Below the pieces are notes generated by a model, which was given only the letters and a program-made list of their open reading frames with translations, was not told where the DNA came from and did not search any database. From the NCBI RefSeq assembly GCF_029168945.1, contig NC_083604.1, positions 37,629,686-37,693,685 of the forward strand: a stretch of 64,000 bases of DNA, in the 5' to 3' direction. Position numbers and translations under genes: made by a program. This document shows positions 1 through 11,140 of the stretch, piece after piece (position 1 is the first letter of the stretch; each line of letters begins with the position of its first letter). This DNA is from Cannabis sativa (Eukaryota > Streptophyta > Magnoliopsida > Rosales > Cannabaceae).

Positions 1-658
1 TTAGAATTGGCATTTAAATGGTTGAATTAGGAAATTGGCATTTTTGAGAAAATCAGATACAAAAGGTGTTAAAATTGCAAAATTGCAAAGCCCAAGGCCC
101 AATCCACTAAGGCATGGCCGGCCCCCTATTGTGTGTATTTTAAATTGATTTTTTCATTATTTTAATGCCATATAATTCAAATCTAACCCTAGTGGAATGC
201 TATAAATAGATAGTGAAGGCTTCAGGAAAATTACACTTTTCTTCTGACTTTTTCTATTCAGAAAAACTGAGCCTTCTCTCTCCCTATCTTTAGCTGACCA
301 CTCTCTCTCTTCTTCTTCAATATTTCGAAATCCTTAGTGATTTGAGTAGTGCCCACACACATCAAGTGATACCTCAATCATAGTGAGGAAGATCGTGAAG
401 AAAGATCATCAGCAAAGGAGTTTCAGCATCAAAGATTCAGAGAAAGAGATCCAGGTTCAGATATTGATAATGCTCTGCTACAGAAAGGAATCAAGGGCTA
501 GATATCTGAACGGAAGGAGTCATTATATTCCGCTGCACCCAATGTAAGGTTTCTTTAACTTTATGTGTTTAATTTATCGTTTTAGAAAGTTCATATTTAG
601 GATGTTAATCAATATACTTGTGAGTAGATCTAAGATCCTGGTAAAATAATTTCCAACA
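1..658 (+). mobile_element. Copia-1 5' LTR, 3' portion (truncated by window edge)
   Basis: This is the downstream part of a long LTR. It aligns with few differences to the last 660 bp of the complete solo LTR at 20866-22757. The differences are a handful of substitutions and one 2-bp indel near 573. The end ...ttccaaca carries the CA terminus and is followed at once by a tRNA-Met type primer site, so this is a 5' LTR and not a solo LTR. By comparison with the solo copy the whole LTR would be about 1.9 kb, so roughly 1.2 kb lies left of the window. It probably holds the start of the RNA leader; I did not locate the TATA box with confidence. Confidence 0.85.
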
Positions 659-660
659 AC

Positions 661-673
661 TGGCCTCAGAGCC
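661..673 (+). other. Copia-1 primer binding site
   Basis: The sequence tggcctcagagcc starts two bases after the LTR end. It is a near match to TGGTATCAGAGCC, the usual plant Ty1/copia primer site complementary to initiator methionine tRNA. Its position fixes the element's orientation as plus. Confidence 0.75.
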
Positions 674-3600
674 ATGGTAATTGATTTACTTGCAAGAAAT
701 TTGGACTTTAAAACGATTGTTTGTATGTTCTTTGGATGATATCATGTTGTATTGAGTGTTATTTGATGATTGATTGATGTTTGTGAAATTTTCGTGAAAA
801 ATAATTGCGATTTTATCTCTGGAATTATTTTTATTGGATAGTATGGAAAAAATTAAGCAAGTTAGCCTTTTACAGAACTTATTTTGGATTTTATTTGAAT
901 TAGTTATGATTTTTTGAAGATTTGAAAAAATCGGGGCTCTGCTGATTTTTTCCTGCGATCGCAGATCTGTCCGTACAGTTTCGAATTTTTTTGTTTTTCT
1001 TCGATTTTTCATGCTTTTTCATGGAATTAACTTCCAATTTTTTGTATAGTTTTGTATTTATACTATTACTATTCCTAATTCAATTCTAATTATCATTTTG
1101 AATTAATTTAATATTTTTTAAATTTAATTCAAGATATTAGTGTAATTTGAATTTGAATAGAATTAGTATCTATCTTCTTGCTTAAAAATCTATCTTATTT
1201 TTAAATTTGATTATATCTTATTTTTTTTAATTTAAGGTCAGATTTTATAAGATATTTATAAAATCTTTTAAGATATTTTTTAAAATATCTTATCTTTTAA
1301 GATATTTTTAATTATATATTATCTTTTAAGATTTTTTTTTAAATCTTTTTAGATATTTTGACCTTATTTAAATTTAAAATAAGATATTTATAATCATGTA
1401 ATTTTAAATAGATGTAAGATATTTTGCTAACTTTTAAATTTTGTTATTTTATTTATTTAAATTAAATTTAAAATCTGAAAAGTTATTTCATTTATCTTTT
1501 CTAATTTTTATTTAATTTTTATTTTTAAAATAACATTTAATTTTTAAAAGTAGTTAGCAAATTTTTGAAATGATATTTAGGTTGGTTGAAACCTAATTTT
1601 TCAAAATTGTAGGTTTAATTTTAAATTTAATTTTTTTTTTTAATTTTTCGAATTTTTTCAAATTTTTTTTAATTTTCGAAATTTTTTTATTATTTAATTA
1701 ATTATTTTCGAAATTAAATATTTAATCTAAAATTAAATAAATCCTACATCCAACTATCCAGCTAACCTTGTTGCAGGAGTATGTGTTTTAGCTTATGTGT
1801 AAGTTTTCAAAACCTATTATTACTTGATTGCAAATAGCCATGGTTACTTTTTATCAGATCTAATGATCTGATGGCTCCCTTGGTCAAGATAATAATTTGT
1901 AACAGGTATAATTTACAATCTTCTTTCATCTGTGTATGACCTAGCAACATGATATGACCCATACAAAGTGTGCCTGTGTGAGCCTATATGTTTAATTTTA
2001 TTATAGATGCATATAGGTTAATGTTGCTAAAATAAATTATCATAGTTATTGATAGAATTTATTTAGGCCCATTTAGTTATTGGGCTTATTCAATTAATTA
2101 CAGTTGTTCTTATTAAGGTTAAATTCCTCTCTTTTGGGCCTTGTGTGAGAGTTGGGAGCCATAGAAGTGGGTACGACATACTGAACCCAGCACCCCCTCA
2201 CATGAATCACCCCAATTGTGAAGGCCCATTTGCCTGATTTGAACAACTGTACTAGGTTAATTACACTAGTTTAACCTAATAAAATTGATTAGCAACATAA
2301 TTAATTTCATTTATTTTAAAATTAATTTAAGAAAAATATAGTTTAAAGAATTTTTTATTCTAAGCTAAACTATATGTATTTTCTTGTATTTAATTAAATA
2401 TAGAGTTATAACCATCTAGATTCTTTCTGGAGCTTAATTTAAATTTTTCATTAAATATTCCTATTTAAGTTGATATTTAGTTATCTACAACTAACCAACT
2501 TAAATCTGAATATCTTTTGAATTTCAAATTTAAAAATTAAGTTGAGGAATTTTAGGCATTGGTTATTAAGATTCTTTAGATATTTTTTTAAGTTAATATC
2601 TTTTCGAATATTAACTTAAAATGGAATATTTTCAAATTAAGTGGTTACAACTTAATTTTTGATATTTAATTAAATTTAAATTTGAAAAATATTTAAGTTC
2701 TAGATTTTTTCTAATAGAACTTAAATTAGATATTTTTTCAAATTTTGTGGAAAAGATACTTAGTGAAATAAGATATTTTCTAGATAGTTATTTCTAGACT
2801 ACTTATTATTTCTAATATTAAATAGGAAAATATTATAAATTGTGAAATTAATTATTTAAATAATTAATTTTGGTACAATTTATTTTAAGTATATTTTTTC
2901 CTAGTATTAAACTAGAGACTAATAATTAAGCCTTCTCTGCACTTAATTATTTATTTCTTGAATTTAATACATTTAATTAATTTGAAAATTAAATATCTAA
3001 GTTGATTTTTATCATCATACTTAAATATTTATTTTTCATGACATTTAATTAAATAGAAAATTATTTTTAGTTGAAATTTATTTTTTCAACTAAATTCAAA
3101 TAATTTTCAAAATATATTTTTTTCTTTATTTTATTAATCAATTTTCGAAATTGCATTTCTTAAATGCTAGAATTTCGAATTTTATCTTGAAAAATAGATT
3201 AAGTTGTAAATTAATTATTTATTTTAATTAATTCTTGGATCAACTTAAATCAATAATTTTTTCATTGATTGATTAATTTAAAATAAATTGAATTAAAGTA
3301 TAGTATTAGAAATTGAATTAATTAGTTAAAGGAAAATCTAGATAGATGATATTTTTGCTTGAAGTATTTTTCTAGTGTATTTAATTAAATAGAAAATTAA
3401 TATTTAAGTTGATTTTCATCATCATACTTAAATATTTGAAATTTTTCTTATATATTTAATTAAATAGGAAAATTATATTTTTTGTTGTAAATTAATTTTA
3501 TTAATTAATTTTGGGTCAACATTAAATTAGAATAATTTTTCCAGGATTTATTTTTTATTTTAACATGCAATTTCGAAAATTGTATTCTTAAATACTTTAA

Positions 3601-5160
3601 TTTTTCGAAATGCAATATATATTTATAGAAAATTAAATTTGAGTTGTAAATTAATTTAAATTAATTTTGTAACAACTTAAATATTTTTTCTAAATATTTA
3701 TTGGAAATTATTACTAAGATGGAAATAATTCATATTATTTTCATATCCATCTCAGTAAAATTTATAAATATTAAATTAAAATTTATATTTAGAATTTTTC
3801 ATTCTAAATTGGAAATTTTAATTAAATAAATATATATTTAAAATAAATAGAATAAATAAAGAGAATCAAAGAAAATACAACTCTTTTTAAATAATGAGCT
3901 TTATTATTAAGACATTCGATCTCCATTGTGGGTTTTACACCGCGTTTATTTTAGTGAGTAATCCTCCCTAATGGAGGAACGTTCATTAGTAATTTCGCAC
4001 CGTTTAACCTCGCATGATAAGTAGTTTGTAAGTGTTTTGTATGGTATGGATCACCCTAATGGTGGCGACCATACTTGACTTGCAAATTATGAAACAATGG
4101 TGGAAGCTCATAAGATAGAATTGCCTTGACTCTCGCCTAAACGGGACAACGCTGAATTCCAATCTTGATCGAATAAAAGGTTGCTAGAATGTTTAACATT
4201 TTAGACGAGCTGACAACTCTATTCAATGAATGGTAGCTTTGACTCTCGCCTAAACGGGACACTGATATCAGTTTGTTGAAAACCTTGGAAATTATTTAGG
4301 ATTATAAGTTTTAGTATTTTCACTTGTCATTCCTACTTGCTATATTCTTATAATTTCTGAATTGTGTATGAATTTATATTGAACCATGTTATTTTCTGTT
4401 ATTAAGTTGTAGTTTAATTTCGAATCTTCATTGTTGGTCTAACTTGGCTTGTTTATCTAATGAGATAAATCCCTAGTGGATTTTCACCATTAGACATACA
4501 TAATAGTGTTAGATCCCGAAAGATAAATATTGTATATGCGACATCTAGCTGTTCATCAATTGATGACACCTTAGACTAGTGTTTTTACGATATGAAACAA
4601 GAAGATTGTATAAATAAGATTACTTTGACTTTCGCTAATCGAAGCAAAGTTGGATTCATATTTTAAACGAAATTATCCTAATTCCTCTTAGCTTATTCAT
4701 TTCGAATTCGCTTTAAAAACATATCATTGGATGAATGGTCTATAAATCATTTCATGTCATTCTATATTTTCTCTTAAAAAATTAAATGACGTATATGATT
4801 ATAATCCCAAAATTCTATTCCCAATTGATATAAATCCTCAATCTTAGAAATCTCCTACTTGTATGGGCAGATCTGACTTAGAGTTTAAATAGTAGTGGTG
4901 GTCCAAGAAAGAATTACTCATTATATTTGGTTGAATTTAAGTCTTTGACTTTAATTTTAGAATCCAAATAGAAATTTTCTTATATTTCTAATTCCAGATA
5001 CAATACAGTTACACTTTCTCAAGTGTTTAATATCCATCTTTTATTAATGGATTAAAACTGTATGGAATATGAGTTAGGTATTCTGTGACCAGGATCCACT
5101 TGCAGTATTCTAAGAACTCTTTGATGTAACTAAACCTATGTCATCAATAGACACTACCAT
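674..5160 (+). mobile_element. Copia-1 untranslated leader and decayed gag region
   Basis: This is a very AT-rich stretch of about 4.5 kb with no open frame of note. Its second half is collinear with the leader of copia-2: the blocks at about 1900-2250 match 60840-61180, and those at about 3900-4320 match 62450-62880. The latter ends just before the gag start in copia-2. The leader therefore runs to about 4320. About 4320-5160 should hold gag, but only stop-riddled sequence remains, with none of the gag motifs intact in copia-2. The long leader is shared, so it is a family trait and not later padding. Confidence 0.7.
4126..4261 (+). repeat. Twin 23-bp direct repeats in the copia-1 leader
   Basis: The 23-mer beginning ttgactctcgcctaaacggg occurs at 4126-4148 and again, identical, at 4239-4261, so the starts are 113 bp apart. 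The same pair with the same 113-bp spacing occurs in copia-2 at 62687 and 62800. A third, looser relative (ttgactttcgctaatcga) lies near 4623. Function unknown. The position just upstream of gag suggests a cis-acting RNA signal, but this is inference. Confidence 0.75.
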
Positions 5161-5469
5161 TCTTTTAATCTATGGCATTTGTATCTTGTTCATAGTGGAT
5201 TTGACAAGATCAATCTCTGCAAAGAGTTAATATGCCTATATCCACTGAAAGTAGTTCATCTCATTCGCAGATGGATGTACATTCAGGGGTGGATATGAGT
5301 TTTTCGTTGTATTCTTAAAACGATAACTCTAGATTATACCTTTTAGCAAAGAAATTTGAAATGTTTAAAAATTTCATTAATTTCTAGCAATGGTTAAAAC
5401 CATTAAGGTAAGTGGTTAAAGATCTTGCGAACTGATAGGGGTGGAGAAATAGTTAGTAGATATGCAGTT
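5161..5469 (+). pseudogene. Copia-1 gag-pre-integrase and integrase N-part, decayed
   Basis: Translation in pieces gives LWHLYLVHSGFDKINLCKEL around 5170-5235, the gag-pre-integrase motif (family form LWH-x-RLGH). It is followed from about 5290 by GYEFFVVF and NSRLYLLAKKFEMF, which match the start of the copia integrase core. Frameshifts and stops are present throughout. The region ends at the TSD cagtt (5465-5469), where Tat element A inserted. The reading resumes at 17811. Copia polymerase order is protease, integrase, RT, RNase H, so the RT part should lie further right; I did not find it. Confidence 0.65.
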
Positions 5470-6249
5470 TGTTGCCCCTGAATTCGCCCAAAATACGTGG
5501 ACTAGTCGAATTAGGACACGTGGATCAGATAACCTGTAAACATTTGATAAGTCTTTGTGCGCCACAAGGAAGCGCAGTTAGCGTGGGTCCCGGAGGAGGC
5601 ACCCGGAGTACAAGGTACTCCGGGAAGCTCGCATGACGTGAAGCCTCTCCGGGATGTGTCAGATCTCTCTCGAGCAATCAAGTCGCATTTAATGCCACAT
5701 GGGAGGAAGCGTGTTGGGACTGTAACACGCAATAAAGTCTGACGGCACAACCCCCAAACAGCAGCGCTACAGTAATGATCATTTAAGTCTAGCGACGGCT
5801 ACTCTGCGAAGAGTCACGTCAATCACAAGGCAAAAAGGACATTCTTCATAAAAACCCTACCGCACCTAGGGATTTGACCATGCATCACCCATGGTATATT
5901 CATTGGAAATGCCCAACTTTATGGATACTTACAGATACATGTGTAAGAACAATTCTAGGGATTACCCCACCAAAACACTATAAATACCCCCTCAAAGCTC
6001 ATTTAATGGGGTCGAGAATCTTGGTTTGCAAAAGAGCAAGAAGAGAAAATACTCACCAAGAACATTCTCTGTATTTATGAGAAAGACATTCTCTCAAGTG
6101 TGGAATCTGTATTTAATACATCCATTAATAACAAAGACTCGTGGACTAAGGCTCATTAACGCCCCAACCACGTAAAAATCTTCATCTCACTTTCTTACAG
6201 CTCTTTATTATAATCATATTTTAATAGTTGCCGAAAATCTCGGTTAACA
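5470..6249 (+). repeat. Element A 5' LTR
   Basis: It runs from TGTTGCCCC to ...CGGTTAACA, the same length as the 3' copy at 17031-17810. Differences seen are A/G in ...atgccacat, C/T in ...ctctgcgaag, and T/C four bases before the end. The TATA box is at 5979-5986. A U5 block (gactcgtggactaaggctca) lies near 6137 and recurs in the LTRs of B, C and E. Confidence 0.95.
5979..5986 (+). promoter_or_regulatory. LTR TATA box (element A sense promoter)
   Basis: TATAAATA in the context aacactataaataccccc is identical in the 3' LTR of A (17540-17547) and in both LTRs of B (31700-31707, 45444-45451). It lies about 330 bp before the gag start. It is the obvious Pol II promoter for the genomic/gag-pol RNA. 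Confidence 0.75.
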
Positions 6250-6252
6250 TTT

Positions 6253-6270
6253 TGGTGCTTTCATTGAGAG
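6253..6270 (+). other. Element A primer binding site
   Basis: TGGTGCTTTCATTGAGAG begins three bases after the 5' LTR. It is identical in element B (31975-31992). Starting with TGG, it can pair with a tRNA ending ...GCACCA. I did not identify which tRNA. Confidence 0.65.
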
Positions 6271-6312
6271 CTGAGGAAAGCTACTGCATAACAAGCATTT
6301 GACTTCACAACA

Positions 6313-7695
6313 ATGGTGGAGACAAGAAGTACACGTCACCCTCGCCCTCTGGAAGATGCTCAAGATCCAAATGAGGAAGATGTAGCCTCAAGAGCAGCAG
6401 AGGAGTCCGAGGAAGAAGAAGAAGAAATAGTTCCCGACGAGAACTACGAGGAAAACCTCGACGAGTATGCCTACGACAGAGGAAGTTACTCAGAGTTGGT
6501 GCTCCTTAGACAAAAAGCTATCGATCATGAGGCTGAGATCGAAGCTCAGAAAGCGCAAAATCAAAAAATGCAGGAAGTGATGCTAGCCATGCAGAAGGCC
6601 ATGGAGGCTGCTGGTATTCACGTGCATCCCAAGGCAATGGCCGCTGGGCTCGACGGGGAACCAGCGATGTCCTCGCCTAATTCCCAGCAGCAAAGACAAA
6701 GGGAACCTAGCCCTATAAGGCACCCTGCTGAGGAAAATCAAACAAAAAACCCTACTTCTACCCCTGAGCGAAAGAAAAAGGTGCAGGATCCGCGAAGGGT
6801 CCGCTCAGATTTCCCTAAAGGGAAAGGTCCGCAGAGGGGCAAGCCCCAAAGAAGGAGTCTTGGCCCTCAGGATCGAGGGGACCGGAAAAGCGTTTCTGTG
6901 CACCAGGAACCAGGGGGTAGAGGAAGAAGAGGACAGAGATGTCCTCCCATTGATCTGAGAAATCAAATCAATGGGAATCAAGGTGACCTCCGGGATCACC
7001 TTGACCAAAAAAGATACAGGCCCGTGGTCTCTTCGGGTACTGTAAACGAAGGGATTATGGCGAAACTTGCCATACTTCGAAAAGATATTGCTCGAGTCTC
7101 TCGGAGGCAGAAGGGAGACGACTCCGACTCGGACAGTGAGGATCGGGAGCCATGTGCCAAGCATATCCTAGAGGCGGAGCTCCCTAAAAACTTCAAGATG
7201 CCCGAAATGGCGGCATATACTAGGAACTCCGACCCCAGTGATCACTTGTCACGGTTCAACCGTGTCATGACAGTCATGCGGGTCAGCAATGACGCCAAAT
7301 GCTTGTGCTTCCCCCTCACTCTGAGCGGATCAGCAGAGGAATGGTTCAAAAAGCTGGAACCAGGATCCGTGGGTTGTTGGAACAAACTCCAAACCAACTT
7401 CCGGAGACAGTTTGTCGCCGCCAGGAAGGTTAACTTGGAGGTTAGTGCCTTGACCAACATCAAGCAACTGCCCACCGAGACCTTGAAGAATTACATCAAG
7501 AGGTTCCGAGAGGAAGCCTCGAAGACCAAGAAGGTCGACGACGGACAACAGCTTGCGCTTCTCCAAGCAGGAATCCGCACTGGGACTCCCTTCTGGAACG
7601 AGTTGCAGCAAGAAGGCGCTGCAAGCCTTCAGGACTTCCAGAAGAGAGTCCAAAAATATATTAACCTCGAAGAAGCCCAGATCGTGGCTTACTGA
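6313..7695 (+). CDS. gag: Gag part of the element A gag-pol frame, ended by an in-frame TGA
   Basis: Capsid/nucleocapsid precursor of a Tat retrotransposon, 460 residues to the stop. The N-third is acidic and low-complexity (EESEEEEEE, then a charged heptad-like segment at about residues 55-95). The middle is basic and proline-rich. The retrotransposon gag capsid domain lies at about residues 330-455 (motifs AEEWFKKLEPGSVGCW, FREEASKTKKVDDGQQL). The start ATG is 63 bp after the LTR and is conserved in B. The TGA at 7693-7695 interrupts what is one frame in B (GGA there) and the same frame reopens immediately. It is therefore best read as a point mutation in a fused gag-pol, though recoding cannot be excluded. 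Confidence 0.85.
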   Translation: MVETRSTRHPRPLEDAQDPNEEDVASRAAEESEEEEEEIVPDENYEENLDEYAYDRGSYSELVLLRQKAIDHEAEIEAQKAQNQKMQEVMLAMQKAMEAAGIHVHPKAMAAGLDGEPAMSSPNSQQQRQREPSPIRHPAEENQTKNPTSTPERKKKVQDPRRVRSDFPKGKGPQRGKPQRRSLGPQDRGDRKSVSVHQEPGGRGRRGQRCPPIDLRNQINGNQGDLRDHLDQKRYRPVVSSGTVNEGIMAKLAILRKDIARVSRRQKGDDSDSDSEDREPCAKHILEAELPKNFKMPEMAAYTRNSDPSDHLSRFNRVMTVMRVSNDAKCLCFPLTLSGSAEEWFKKLEPGSVGCWNKLQTNFRRQFVAARKVNLEVSALTNIKQLPTETLKNYIKRFREEASKTKKVDDGQQLALLQAGIRTGTPFWNELQQEGAASLQDFQKRVQKYINLEEAQIVAY

Positions 7696-10600
7696 GGCTA
7701 TTATCCCACCGGGATAGCAGGATACATGCCAGGAGTGTCGCCCTCGGGTACTGTCCCGACCGCAACTCCACAAGTAAGTGGCATACAATTCTCTGCTACT
7801 CCCGGGTACAGCCAAGGCCAAGCTTTGGCACCGGCATCTTCCCATTACGGGAACCCGTCCGGGGTGAATGGGCGAGCTCCTTCACAGGCGGCCCCGACTG
7901 TTAGCTTGACAGGCCCGACCCAGAGGTCGAGGAGCAAAAGGTCCTCCAAGGGCAGCACCCGAACGGGAGAGAAGCGCCAAAAGAAGGGGTACACACCCCA
8001 ATATACTCAGTACACAGAGCTCACGGACTCCCAGGAACGTGTATATTTTGCCACTAGGCAAAATACGCACTACCGGAGACCACAGCCATTGTACAAGGAT
8101 AGCTCCCGGAGAGATCCGAGTAAAAGATGCGAGTACCACAACGACATTGGTCATAGCACCAATGAGTGTAAGAATCTCAAAGACGAGATTGAAAATCTGA
8201 TCCGCTTGGGCCACCTCTATGAGTGGATCAAAAATAGGTTGCCCCACCTTAATCCGGGGCAGGTGGCCGGAGGTATGCCTCCGGGAACGCCAGGGGGTAC
8301 AGCAGGAGTATTGCCTCCGAGTGCTCCGCCGAGCGACACCCAGCATATCCCCGGGCTACCGCCCCGGCCTAATGGACGGGTAGCTATGATCTCCGGAGGT
8401 CCCCATATCGGAGGAAACACTCACAAGGAGCGAAAACGATATGCCGAGGCCGCAAAACACAGTGAGGTGTGGGAGGTTACTCAACTCCCAGCTCAAAGGC
8501 CTCGGCTAATGGACCAACCCATAACGTTCACGGAAGAAGACGCCAGGACGGTGCGTTTTCCTCACCATGACCCGTTGGTCATAGAGACCCCCATCGCAAA
8601 TAAAGTGGTGGCTAGGGTCCTGATTGACAATGGGAGTTCCGTGAACTTGCTCTTCAAAGAAGCCTTCACTGCGATAGGGTTGACCGACCGGGACCTCTTG
8701 CCTAGTGGGTCACAGCTCACAGGGTTTAACGGGACGACGCTAATCCCGATGGGAAAAGTCAGGCTCCCGGTTACCCTGTGCCTGGATACCCCCCAGAGCA
8801 CATTTAAGTATTGCACCTTCGTGGTGGTAGACTGTCCAGCAGCCTACAACGCGATCCTAGGCCGACCGGCCCTAGTCGACTTTGGTGCGATTACTTCAAT
8901 CCGACATCTATGCCTGAAGTTCCCTACCCAGGAAGCCGGAGTCAGAACTGTGAGGGGAAATCAGGGAGAGGCCAGGCAGTGTTACAATGTTGCCACCCAC
9001 CTACCTGTACTCATGGTCCGGGAATCCCCCGAAATAGAGAAGGCTGAAGAGGATGAGCTGGATCCTCGTATAGGGTCCGAAAGGGTCGTGGAACCAATGG
9101 AGGACGTCGAAGAAATACCAGTGTGCGACGACGACTCCACTAAAGTACTCCGGATAGGGAAGAGCCTGGACCCGGAGGAAAAAGAAAAAATAGTAAAAAC
9201 ACTGAAGGGCGCCATCGACATCTTTGCATGGCGCCAAGAAGACATGACCGGCATAAGCCCTCATGTCATCACCCATGTACTCAATGTCAACCCGGACATG
9301 CCCCCTGTACAGCAAAAGAGACGCCCGCTCGACTCGGTGAAAGCCGAGGCCTTAGAGAAAGAGGTGGACAAACTTTTGTCCAATGGCATGATCCGCGACG
9401 TGTACTATCCGGAATGGCTGGCCAATCCGGTCTTGGTGCCCAAGCCGAACGGGACTTGGCGAGTTTGTATAGATTTCACAGATCTAAATAAAGCTTGCCC
9501 AAAGGACTGCTTCCCGCTACCCAGGATCGACCAAATGGTAGACGCCACGTCCGGATTTAAGCTGCTGTCTTTCATGGATGCCTATGCTGGGTACAACCAA
9601 ATAAAAATGCATAAGGCAGACCAGGAGTGCACTAGCTTCAGGACCGATAAGGGGGTATACTGCTACCTAGTCATGCCTTTCGGACTGAAAAACGCCGGAG
9701 CAACCTATCAAAGAATGGTTAACCGGATGTTTAAAAGCCTCCTGGGACGAAACATGGAGGTATATGTGGACGACATGCTCGTCAAATCCAAAGCGTGCAA
9801 CAGCCATGCAAGCGACTTAGAAGAATGTTTCGAAGTCGTCCGGAGATACGGCATGAAGCTCAAGCCGAAAAAATGCACCTTCGGGGTCAAGTCGGGAAAA
9901 TTCCTAGGCTTCATAGTCAGCCAAAGGGGGATCGAAGCAAACTCGGAGAAAATCCAAGCTCTCCTGGACATGCCATCCCCCAAGAAACATAAAGACGTGC
10001 AGAGCTTGACCGGAAAGGTAGCCGCACTAAGCCGCTTTATCTCACGCTCCACGGACAAGTGCATACCCTTCTTCAACATACTGAAGAAGTGCCAAAAGTT
10101 CGAATGGTCGGATGAATGCGAGGAGGCATTCAAGAGGTTAAAAGACCACATGGCAAAACCTCCTATCCTATCAAAACCCGTCCTTGGAGAAGACTTGTTC
10201 CTTTACTTGGCCGTCTCCGAGCACGCGGTCAGCGCTGCACTGGTCCGGGAGGAAGAAAAAACTCAGCACCCTGTGTACTATGTCAGTAAGCGCATGATAG
10301 GGGCCGAGACAAGGTACCCGGTCATTGAAAAATTAGTATTCTGCCTCCTGATGGCATCAAGGAAGCTGAGGCCATACTTCCAAGCCCATCCGATCAAAAT
10401 CTTGACCAATCATCCGCTCCGGCAAGTTCTCCAGAAGCCTGAAGCATCCGGAAGACTCCTCAAGTGGGCGATGGAGCTGAGTCAATTCGACTTACATTAC
10501 GTGCCCCGGATTTCCATAAAAGGCCAAGCCTTGGCAGACTTCATCACCGAATGTAATGAAGCCGAGGCAACAGCCAATACACCGGTACCACCAATCCCCA

Positions 10601-11140
10601 CTTGGAGGGTATTTGTAGACGGAGCTTCTAATGAGAACGGTTCGGGAGCCGGAGTGGCTATGATATCACCTACTGGATTGCGGCTCCAGGCAGCACTCCG
10701 ATTCAACTTCACAGCTTCAAACAATGAGGCCGAATATGAGGCCCTGATAGCAGTGCTAAAATTGGCTAAAGCTGTAGGAGCCAAGAGAGTGGAAGTCTAC
10801 AGTGACTCTCAGCTGGTCGTAAACCAGGTCTCCGGAGAATACCAAACTCGCGGCGAACGGATGGCCGCGTACGTAGCAATAGTCCGAGAACTGCTCCACG
10901 AGTTCACGGACTATAAAATAGAAAGAATCCCCCGAGAGAAGAACGCTCATGCGGACTGTCTGGCTAAGTTAGCCTCGGACAGTGAAATCGAAGAGCTGGG
11001 GGTAGTGCCAGTGGAACGCTTGGCAGAACCAAGCATCAAAATAAAAGAGACCACACTAACGGTTGGGCAAGAACCCAGCTGGATGGTCCCCATCATAAAA
11101 TACATAACCACAGGTGAGTTGCCCCAAGAGAGGGCAGCCT
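7696..11140 (+). CDS. pol: Element A pol: zinc knuckle, protease, RT, dual RNase H
   Basis: It continues the gag frame after the TGA. In order: a zinc-knuckle-like CEYHNDIGHSTNEC (about 8130-8170); aspartic protease with LIDNGSSVNLL (catalytic Asp codon about 8626) and AYNAILGRPA; reverse transcriptase with DLNKACPKDCFPLPRID, FGLKNAGATYQRM and catalytic YVDD at 9763-9774; the RT-linked RNase H (HPVYYVSKRMIG); then a second RNase H beginning FVDGASNENGSGAGV (about 10612) with SDSQLVV and HADCLAKLA. Two RNase H domains mark the Tat lineage. All these domains look intact. At about 11137 a net 4-nt insertion relative to B shifts the frame before integrase. The open frame then runs out at 11247 in nonsense. 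Confidence 0.9.

Noticed and set aside
686..1012. 108-codon minus-strand ORF in the copia-1 leader
   Set aside because: Chance ORF in AT-rich leader sequence; low-complexity composition with many Asn and Lys, no motif.
5511..6080. ORFs inside the LTRs of A (repeated at 17072-17641)
   Set aside because: They lie in regulatory LTR sequence on both strands, are duplicated only because the LTRs are, and show no protein motif.
7330..7845. 171-codon minus-strand ORF opposite gag
   Set aside because: Mirror of the high-GC gag/pol coding strand; no start context, motif or conservation as a protein. The same holds for other minus ORFs across 6800-10950 and 32100-38900.
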